Origin: Alphaproteobacteria bacterium | GTDB taxonomy: Bacteria; Pseudomonadota; Alphaproteobacteria; Micavibrionales; Micavibrionaceae | DNA length: 5,326 nt | Assembly: GCA_030639165.1 (NCBI GenBank) | Contig: DAOWDF010000074.1 | Location: forward strand, 1 to 5,326 | Direction: 5' to 3' | Shown: one piece after another, positions 1 through 4,655 of the stretch | How positions within the stretch are numbered: the stretch's first letter is position 1 | How the letters are laid out: each line of letters begins with the position of its first letter | Notes under the pieces: model-generated | What the model saw: the letters and a program-made list of their open reading frames with translations, nothing else | What the model was told of the DNA's origin: nothing | Database searches by the model: none | Position numbers and translations under genes: made by a program

Positions 1-458
1 ATGAAAAGGTTATATTACGCGCAAGAATACATGGCGCTATATATTGGAAATCAGCAGCTATTCTTATCGTAGGCGTTTTACTTGCTCTTGTGATAATGCC
101 TCTTGGCGTGTTGATAATGATTGCTGGTGCAGTTATGGCGATTATCGCTGTGCTTACAAACCATTATTTATTACTAGCCATTACTAATAAACGTGTACTG
201 GCTAGATATGGCCTGCTGCAAATGGATGTTGTCGATATCCCTCTAAGTAAAGTTGAGAGTATGGATCTGGAGCGTATGCTACCGGGGCATATATTTGGCT
301 ATGCCAATGTGGTTGTTATGGGCACTGGCCAGCGAGTTATCCGCGTTCCATATATAGGCAACGCCGATTCCTTCCGCCGCTTTTATAATGAGATGACACT
401 TGCTGCTGAGGGTGAGGCCGTACAAGAAGTTGTTAAGGCTAAAGAAAAAGACGATTAA
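1..458 (+). CDS. PH domain-containing membrane protein (bPH2/YdbS-like), 5' partial
   Basis: The reading frame is open from the left edge (first whole codon at 3) to a TAA at 456-458, so 151 residues are visible and the real start is outside the window. The first in-frame ATG/GTG codons, at 90-98, fall inside the membrane segment and cannot be the true start. The fragment opens with EKVILRARIHG, the usual lead-in of bacterial PH proteins. Two hydrophobic stretches follow at about residues 17-34 and 36-53, probably a membrane hairpin. Next comes the domain core: LAITNKRVLARYGLL (58-72), then IPLSKVESMDLER (79-91), then GYANVVVMGTGQ (99-110), then a VPYIGNADSFRRF stretch (115-127). The tail is charged and Lys/Glu-rich. 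This order matches the bPH2 (YdbS/YdbT) family of membrane-anchored proteins, whose biochemical role is not well defined. The family call is confident; the function is unknown. Confidence 0.85.
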   Translation, partial: EKVILRARIHGAIYWKSAAILIVGVLLALVIMPLGVLIMIAGAVMAIIAVLTNHYLLLAITNKRVLARYGLLQMDVVDIPLSKVESMDLERMLPGHIFGYANVVVMGTGQRVIRVPYIGNADSFRRFYNEMTLAAEGEAVQEVVKAKEKDD

Positions 459-533
459 TAGTTAAAATGAAGACATATTGTCATTCTGGTACGAAGTGCT
501 GCATAGCAGTGCAAGCTAAAGCCTATTATTTAA

Positions 534-607
534 AACCACGAAGACACGAAGATCACTAAGTTTTCTTTTGTTCTCAATATCTTTGTGCGCTTCGTATCTT
601 CGTGGTT
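534..607. repeat. Imperfect inverted repeat with CACGAAGA core
   Basis: The left arm at 534-556 pairs with the right arm at 585-607. Over 23 positions 20 are complementary, with mismatches at 545/596, 552/589 and 553/588. The loop is 28 bases and pyrimidine-rich. Each arm begins with AACCACGAAGA, and the left arm contains CACGAAGA twice in tandem. From memory, palindromes built on ACCACGAAGxCACGAAG are scattered between genes in many bacterial genomes, so this is probably one copy of a dispersed intergenic repeat. It could fold as a long hairpin in RNA behind the PH gene and might affect transcript ends or stability. It lacks an adjacent U tract, so it is not a classical intrinsic terminator. 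Confidence 0.7.
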
Positions 608-692
608 AAATTAAATTTAAAGATACCAAATGTATTAGCCTCATCCTATGGGGGGTTCGTAAGTGAAGCCACTATAAAATGATTATCTCGAC

Positions 693-721
693 TTGATCAG
701 GGCTATTTTTATGTGTAGAAA
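693..721 (+). promoter_or_regulatory. Possible sigma70-type promoter for ilvD
   Basis: TTGATC (693-698, 4/6 to the -35 consensus) and TAGAAA (716-721, 4/6 to the -10 consensus) are separated by 17 bases. Transcription would start near 728 and leave a leader of about 30 bases. An isolated TATAAAAT at 673-680 is a competing -10 but has no good -35 at the right distance. This is a motif match only. Confidence 0.3.
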
Positions 722-759
722 ATAACCACGCATGCAAGAAAGATTTAAGGATAATAATT

Positions 760-2508
760 ATGAGCTATAACAAAAAGAACGCGCACCCTAATGGCTGGGA
801 TAAAACCAAACTGGTTAGCCGTTATGTAACTGAAGGCGCGAAATCTGCGCCGCATCGCTCATATTATTATGCTATGGGCATGACCGAGGAGCAAATACAC
901 CAGCCTTTGATTGGCGTTGGTACGTGCTGGAACGAATCCGCGCCATGTAATATATCCCTCAGCCGTCAGGCTCAAGCCGTTAAGAAGGGCGTTGAGGCAG
1001 CTGGAGCTAGCCCGCGTGAATTTACCACAATTACCGTAACAGACGGCATTGCCATGGGTCACGAGGGGATGAGATCATCCCTTGTCTCACGTGAAGTTAT
1101 TGCGGATTCGGTTGAGCTTACTATGCGCGGGCATTGCTATGACGCTCTTGTGGGCTTGGCAGGCTGTGATAAATCATTGCCAGCGATGATGATGGCGATG
1201 ATCCGCCTTAACGTTCCTAGCGTATTTATGTATGGCGGCACAATCCTACCAGGTAAGTATAAGGGCAAAGACGTTGATGTCGTAAATGTATTCGAAGCCG
1301 TAGGTAAACATGCAACTGGCGAGATGTCGGACGAGGATTTGAACGAGCTTGAAAAGGTTGCTTGTCCGTCTTCTGGTGCATGTGGAGGCCAGTTTACGGC
1401 TAATACTATGGCTTGCGTTAGTGAAGCAATCGGCCTTGCGCTTCCACATTCTGCTGGCGCGCCTGCGCCGTATGAGACACGCGATGAATACGCATATGCA
1501 TCTGGTGAGGTTGTAGTTGACCTTATCCGTAATGGTGGCCCGCGCCCGCGTGATATCGTTACTCGTAAATCTCTGGAAAACGCAGCGGCAATCGTGGCGG
1601 CAACTGGTGGTTCAACTAATGCCGCGCTCCATTTGCCTGCGATGGCGCATGAGGCTGGCATTGATTTTAACCTGTTCGAGGTTGCTGAAATATTCAAGAG
1701 AACTCCATATATTACAAATCTACGCCCCGGCGGTAAGTTTGTTGCCAAAGACCTGTATGATGTGGGCGGTATTGGCATTGTTATGAAGGAGCTTCTGGAT
1801 AATGGTTTCCTTCATGGTGATTGTATTACAGTTACAGGCAAGACACTGGCAGAAAACCTTGAGGGTGAGAGCTTGCCAAAAGATCAAAATGTGATCTATC
1901 CCGTAGCTGCGCCTATACACCCAACTGGCGGCGTTGTCGGCCTAAAGGGTAATCTTGCGCCAGAAGGGGCGATAGTTAAAATCGCTGGGCTTGAGGAGCT
2001 AACCTTTACAGGGCCAGCGCGCGTATTTGATGGCGAGGATGCATGCTTTGCCGCTGTACAGAACAAGGAGTATGAAAACGGTGATGTGCTAGTCGTGCGT
2101 TATGAGGGCGCAAAAGGCGGCCCTGGTATGCGTGAGATGCTTTCCACTACTGCGGCTCTATACGGGCAGGGCGCTGGGGGAGATGTGGCTCTGATCACTG
2201 ATGGACGTTTTTCTGGTGGAACTCGCGGTTTTTGTATCGGCCATGTCGGCCCCGAAGCCTTTGTTGGCGGTATGATTGGCCTGCTTAAAGATGGCGATAT
2301 TATCACTATCGATGCAGAGAAGGGAACGCTGGACGTTGATCTTTCTGATGAGGAAGTCGAGGCACGCCGTAAGGAATGGAAGCCACGTAAAACTAATTAC
2401 AATTCGGGAGCTTTGTGGAAATATGCACAAACAGTAGGCTGCGCCCGTGATGGAGCAGTAACTCACCCCGGAGCAAAAGAGGAAACCCATATTTTTGTGG
2501 ATTTATAG
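760..2508 (+). CDS. ilvD: Dihydroxy-acid dehydratase
   Basis: IlvD dehydrates 2,3-dihydroxyisovalerate and 2,3-dihydroxy-3-methylvalerate to the 2-keto acids that precede valine, leucine and isoleucine. It is a cytoplasmic Fe-S enzyme. The 582-residue product is full length and collinear with the IlvD/EDD family. Visible landmarks are APCN (61-64), TDGIAMGHEGM (94-104), GCDKS (135-139), PSSGACGG (203-210), ATGGSTNAALHL (281-292) and TDGRFSGGTRG (480-490). Cys63, Cys136 and Cys208 are the likely cluster ligands. Having a Cys in the PCN motif points to the [2Fe-2S] branch and away from the oxygen-sensitive E. coli-type [4Fe-4S] enzyme (inference). Asp95, Asp137 and Lys138 are probable Mg-site residues, and Ser486 is the probable catalytic serine. 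The ATG is preceded by AAGGA (747-751) with 8 bases between, which supports this start. The 3' end overlaps the next gene by 14 bases. Confidence 0.97.
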   Translation: MSYNKKNAHPNGWDKTKLVSRYVTEGAKSAPHRSYYYAMGMTEEQIHQPLIGVGTCWNESAPCNISLSRQAQAVKKGVEAAGASPREFTTITVTDGIAMGHEGMRSSLVSREVIADSVELTMRGHCYDALVGLAGCDKSLPAMMMAMIRLNVPSVFMYGGTILPGKYKGKDVDVVNVFEAVGKHATGEMSDEDLNELEKVACPSSGACGGQFTANTMACVSEAIGLALPHSAGAPAPYETRDEYAYASGEVVVDLIRNGGPRPRDIVTRKSLENAAAIVAATGGSTNAALHLPAMAHEAGIDFNLFEVAEIFKRTPYITNLRPGGKFVAKDLYDVGGIGIVMKELLDNGFLHGDCITVTGKTLAENLEGESLPKDQNVIYPVAAPIHPTGGVVGLKGNLAPEGAIVKIAGLEELTFTGPARVFDGEDACFAAVQNKEYENGDVLVVRYEGAKGGPGMREMLSTTAALYGQGAGGDVALITDGRFSGGTRGFCIGHVGPEAFVGGMIGLLKDGDIITIDAEKGTLDVDLSDEEVEARRKEWKPRKTNYNSGALWKYAQTVGCARDGAVTHPGAKEETHIFVDL

Positions 2509-3415
2509 ATCACTTAAAGTTTTTGTTCTTCTTTTGTGCCTCACGCCAGCATCGGTTTTGGCGCAGGAGAATGGCGCGACATATAAACGCTTTGAGGCTG
2601 AGCTAGTACATCTAAAAGAAAATGGTGGCGATAAGCATAAAATTAATCAGCTAACCGTCAATATGGAGCGTTTGCGGCAACTTCCTGATGAAGCGCCCGA
2701 GCGTTTCATTGTGGTTAATATTCCGTCTGCGACTCTTTGGGCGATAGATGGCGGTAAGGTTCAGTTTGAAATGCCCGTAATAGTAGGGCGTAAATCAAGG
2801 CCTACCAGTGATTTTATAACTGAGATATCTGGGGTAAGATTTAACCCAACTTGGACAATCCCGCCGACAATTATGCGCAAGGATATCCTTCCCAATCTTC
2901 GAAATAACCCAAATTATTTAGCTGGCAAGGGCATCGAATTATATGATGGGTATAGTACCGATGCTTTAACGCTTAACCCAGCTTTTATAGATTGGAATAA
3001 TATAACACTTAGTGAGTTGTATAGTTTTCGTATGGTTCAGCTGGCAGGGAAAAATAACCCGCTGGGAGATATCAGGATATTAATGCCTAATGAACATAGT
3101 ATATACCTACATGATAGCAACGAAAAATGGCTGTTTTCTAGGGGTAAGCGTGCATTATCATCTGGCTGTATTCGTATGCAAGACCCTGAGAAAGTTGCGA
3201 ACTTTGTACTAAAAAAACATGCTGGCTGGAGTGATAAATCCATGCGGAAAATCTTTAGCAACCAAAAGACTAAGGAAGTTTATATATCGGAAAAAATCCC
3301 AGTATATTTGCTCTACCATACTGTGTGGATAGATGGTGATGGGGAAATAATTTATGGTGATGATGTATATTTACGTGATAAGGTCTCGCCACAACTATTG
3401 GAAAAACTTGACTAA
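2495..3415 (+). CDS. Secreted L,D-transpeptidase, YcbB/LdtD-like (YkuD domain)
   Basis: These enzymes form mDAP-mDAP (3-3) cross-links in peptidoglycan, or attach proteins to it, in the periplasm. The protein has 306 residues. An N-terminal signal peptide has Arg5 and Lys8, a hydrophobic core at about 9-20, and probable cleavage after VLA (21-23). The motif INQLTVNMERLRQLP (50-64) is typical of the YcbB branch. The YkuD domain runs from about 70 to 245 and includes FNPTWTIPP (116-124), YLHDS (204-208) with His206, and SSGCIR (222-227) with catalytic Cys225. A YcbB-type tail, YHTVWIDGDGEI (274-285), follows. It is much shorter than E. coli LdtD (about 615 residues) and has no separate peptidoglycan-binding domain. 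The TTG start is the only sensible one: the frame is closed by a TAA at 2459-2461, no ATG or GTG gives the signal peptide, and AGAGGA (2478-2483) lies 11 bases upstream. It starts 14 bases inside ilvD, which suggests translational coupling. Confidence 0.9.
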   Translation: MWIYRSLKVFVLLLCLTPASVLAQENGATYKRFEAELVHLKENGGDKHKINQLTVNMERLRQLPDEAPERFIVVNIPSATLWAIDGGKVQFEMPVIVGRKSRPTSDFITEISGVRFNPTWTIPPTIMRKDILPNLRNNPNYLAGKGIELYDGYSTDALTLNPAFIDWNNITLSELYSFRMVQLAGKNNPLGDIRILMPNEHSIYLHDSNEKWLFSRGKRALSSGCIRMQDPEKVANFVLKKHAGWSDKSMRKIFSNQKTKEVYISEKIPVYLLYHTVWIDGDGEIIYGDDVYLRDKVSPQLLEKLD

Positions 3416-3426
3416 TTAAGCATTAT

Positions 3427-3435
3427 TGTGGATAA
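3427..3435 (-). promoter_or_regulatory. DnaA-box-like 9-mer (intergenic)
   Basis: TGTGGATAA on the + strand reads TTATCCACA on the - strand, an exact match to the classical DnaA box. It lies just after the L,D-transpeptidase stop and is followed by an AT-only or nearly AT-only stretch (3432-3457). Exact copies in the same orientation occur at 4598-4606 and 4672-4680. Binding by DnaA is untested, and a single box in this gap does not make an origin. Confidence 0.35.
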
Positions 3436-3464
3436 TATATATGTAGTATTTTAATAAGTCTCTT

Positions 3465-3491
3465 GCAATTACCCCTACTTTATGTAATTGC
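3465..3491. other. Small perfect inverted repeat between the transpeptidase gene and mepK
   Basis: GCAATTAC (3465-3472) and GTAATTGC (3484-3491) form an exact 8-base inverted repeat with an 11-base spacer. The stem is AT-rich and has no U tract directly behind it; the nearest T5 is at 3503-3507. It is therefore a weak terminator candidate at best. A dimeric-regulator operator upstream of the mepK promoter is an equally open reading. Confidence 0.35.
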
Positions 3492-3505
3492 TCCCTATAA
3501 CATTT

Positions 3506-3533
3506 TTGTAATCCATATTAAGCTAGCTATAGT
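3506..3533 (+). promoter_or_regulatory. Probable promoter of the mepK-folK-folP unit
   Basis: TTGTAA (3506-3511, 4/6 to the -35 consensus) and TATAGT (3528-3533, 5/6 to the -10 consensus) are spaced by 16 bases in the AT-rich gap. Transcription would start near 3540, leaving a leader of roughly 27 bases that contains the GAGG ribosome site at 3558-3561. This is the better of the two promoter matches in the window, but it rests on motif similarity only. Confidence 0.45.
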
Positions 3534-3566
3534 TTTCTATGCAACTATGTAACCAATGAGGTATAT

Positions 3567-4166
3567 ATGCTAGGTAGTTTTAATGATGTAGATACAGCGG
3601 ATGAAAATTTAATTTCTCAGCGCCGCAACTTCCTAAAATTGGGGTTAGCGGGTGTTGTTGGAACAATGCTGCCATTTGCTGGTGCAAGAAATGTACTCGC
3701 AGCAAGCGGCAATGGTGATAGTTGGAAAGTGTCTTTTCGTAATTCCCACACTGGTGAGAGCTTTTCAGGAGTTTACCGCGTTGGTGATAAATATCTACCA
3801 GATGCGTTTGAGCGCATAAATTATGTTCTGCGTGATTTTAGAACCTCCGAAGTATTTCCTATGGATCCGTATATAATTGATCTCCTGTCTCACATACATC
3901 GTGAAACTGATGCGGGCGACCCGTTCCATATTCTTTCTGGTTACCGTAGCCCAAAAACTAATTCAATGCTCCATCGTAAAACAAGTGGCGTAGCAAAAAA
4001 CTCATTCCATATGTATGGTCAGGCACTTGATATTCGACTGCCAAAACATAGCACAAAAAAGATTCGTAATGTTGCTAAATCATTAAAAACTGGTGGTGTT
4101 GGCTACTACCCACGCAGTAATTTTGTGCATATTGATACTGGAACAGTCAGATCTTGGATCAGTTAA
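3567..4166 (+). CDS. mepK: Tat-exported MepK/YcbK-type peptidoglycan endopeptidase (DUF882, M15 family)
   Basis: E. coli MepK (YcbK) is a zinc endopeptidase that cuts mDAP-mDAP (3-3) cross-links in the periplasm, and this 199-residue protein looks like its counterpart. It begins with a twin-arginine signal: SQRRNFLKLG (17-26), a hydrophobic core to about 38, and probable cleavage after NVLA (42-45). The mature part has NSHTGESFSG (59-68), SGYRSPKTN (124-132), SFHMYGQALDI (146-156) and GGVGYYPRSNFVHIDTG (177-193). His148, Asp155 and His188 are the expected zinc ligands. The last motif is, as I recall it, nearly identical to E. coli YcbK. The length is close to that of YcbK. GAGG at 3558-3561 lies five bases before the ATG. 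The neighbouring L,D-transpeptidase gene reproduces the E. coli ldtD-mepK pairing and supports a role in remodelling 3-3 cross-links. Its stop codon directly abuts folK. Substrate specificity is inferred from homology. Confidence 0.87.
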   Translation: MLGSFNDVDTADENLISQRRNFLKLGLAGVVGTMLPFAGARNVLAASGNGDSWKVSFRNSHTGESFSGVYRVGDKYLPDAFERINYVLRDFRTSEVFPMDPYIIDLLSHIHRETDAGDPFHILSGYRSPKTNSMLHRKTSGVAKNSFHMYGQALDIRLPKHSTKKIRNVAKSLKTGGVGYYPRSNFVHIDTGTVRSWIS

Positions 4167-4655
4167 GTGATATTAATAGGGCTAGGCGCTAATCTTGACG
4201 GAATATATGGAACGCCTGAGCAGTGCTTAAAACACTGCACTGAGCTTTTTTCATCCCAAGATATCAAAGTAATCAAATTCTCGAATATCTGGAAATCTGC
4301 GCCCGTGCCTGTCTCTGATCAGCCTTGGTATAAGAATGCTGTTTGCCTAGTTGAAACAGACCTTAATCCGCATGAGTTATTAGCCACATTAGCCAAAATA
4401 GAAAATGAGTCTGGACGTACTCGTAATAAGCAAAACGAAGCCCGTATACTTGATCTTGACCTGCTTAGCTATAATAATGAAATCATAGAGGATGATAATT
4501 TACATCTGCCTCATCCTCGAATGCAGATGCGCGCTTTTGTCCTTTACCCTTTGCAGGAAGTTGCGCCAAATTGGGTGCATCCTACTTTGAATAAGTCTGT
4601 GGATAAGATGGTGGATGAAATGCCTAAGGGGCAGAAAATAGAGATATGCCAGTGA
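4167..4655 (+). CDS. folK: 2-amino-4-hydroxy-6-hydroxymethyldihydropteridine pyrophosphokinase (HPPK)
   Basis: FolK transfers pyrophosphate from ATP to 6-hydroxymethyl-7,8-dihydropterin, the step before dihydropteroate synthase in folate synthesis, in the cytoplasm. The 162-residue product has normal family length. Landmarks are ILIGLGANL (2-10), SAPVPVSDQPWYKN (44-57), the ILDLDLL metal-binding motif (94-100; Asp96 and Asp98 are the expected Mg ligands) and LPHPRMQMRAFVLYPL (114-129). The start is a GTG immediately after the TAA of mepK. Only this start gives the standard ILIGLGANL N terminus. No strong ribosome site is visible (only GGA near 4155-4157), so translation probably depends on ribosomes finishing mepK. 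The 3' end overlaps folP. The SDQPW version of the central motif is common in alphaproteobacterial HPPK (from memory). Confidence 0.95.
   Translation: MILIGLGANLDGIYGTPEQCLKHCTELFSSQDIKVIKFSNIWKSAPVPVSDQPWYKNAVCLVETDLNPHELLATLAKIENESGRTRNKQNEARILDLDLLSYNNEIIEDDNLHLPHPRMQMRAFVLYPLQEVAPNWVHPTLNKSVDKMVDEMPKGQKIEICQ
4220..4251 (+). other. Terminator-like hairpin inside folK
   Basis: GCAGTG (4220-4225) and CACTGC (4233-4238) form a perfect 6-base stem with a 7-base loop. A T6 run follows at 4246-4251, seven bases after the stem. CAGTGC (4221-4226) can alternatively pair with GCACTG (4237-4242). The gap before the T run makes efficient intrinsic termination unlikely. It lies about 55 bases into folK and could at most attenuate or pause transcription. 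Confidence 0.25.
4598..4606 (-). promoter_or_regulatory. DnaA-box-like 9-mer (within folK)
   Basis: This is an exact TGTGGATAA (TTATCCACA on the - strand) in the folK codons for Ser-Val-Asp-Lys. It lies 74 bases before another exact copy in the same orientation. Coding constraint alone could explain it, since the sequence reads the ordinary words Val-Asp-Lys/Asn. Confidence 0.25.

Larger units (their letters stand above)
459..759. other. Intergenic region between the PH-domain gene and ilvD
   Basis: This 301-base gap contains no ORF that looks like a real gene on either strand. The longest tidy + strand frame (467-559, 30 codons) has no ribosome site and runs into a repeat arm. The gap holds a large imperfect inverted repeat (534-607), an AT-rich block just after it with a TTAA-N7-TTAA motif (606-620), a small hairpin (CTGC-ATA-GCAG at 499-509, extendable with G-U pairs), and the likely ilvD promoter and leader (about 690-759). 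There is no T-tract terminator directly behind the PH gene. No leader peptide rich in Ile, Leu or Val codons is visible, so classical attenuation of ilvD is not supported. Confidence 0.7.

Noticed and set aside
1..72. Short ORF starting with ATG at position 1
   Set aside because: It is in a different frame from the PH-domain coding sequence, ends after 23 residues and has no recognisable motif. The frame starting at 3 clearly encodes the conserved PH lead-in.
467..559. 30-codon ORF in the gap before ilvD
   Set aside because: It has no ribosome site, an unremarkable composition, and its end is formed by the left arm of the inverted repeat. It looks like a chance frame.
534..607. Inverted repeat read as an intrinsic terminator of the PH gene
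   Set aside because: The loop is 28 bases and no U tract follows the stem directly, so a classical intrinsic terminator is not supported.
534..607. CRISPR array suggested by the repeated CACGAAGA units
   Set aside because: The units are 8 bases, tandem or inverted, with no regularly spaced 25-40 base repeats or spacers.
1137..1778. 213-residue open frame on the - strand within ilvD
   Set aside because: It lies wholly antisense to ilvD, whose protein is fully conserved. It is low-complexity Ser/Pro/Ala-rich with no family resemblance, so it is a shadow of the coding frame.
1517..1786. 89-residue + strand frame inside ilvD
   Set aside because: It is an alternate frame of the ilvD core, without any domain or ribosome site.
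2158..2490. 110-residue open frame on the - strand at the end of ilvD
   Set aside because: It is antisense to conserved ilvD motifs, lacks a recognisable domain, and no promoter or ribosome site was seen.
3416..3566. AT-rich gap with a DnaA box read as a replication origin
   Set aside because: There is only one exact box in the gap, no array of boxes, and no origin-linked genes such as dnaA, dnaN, parAB, gidA or hemE in the window.
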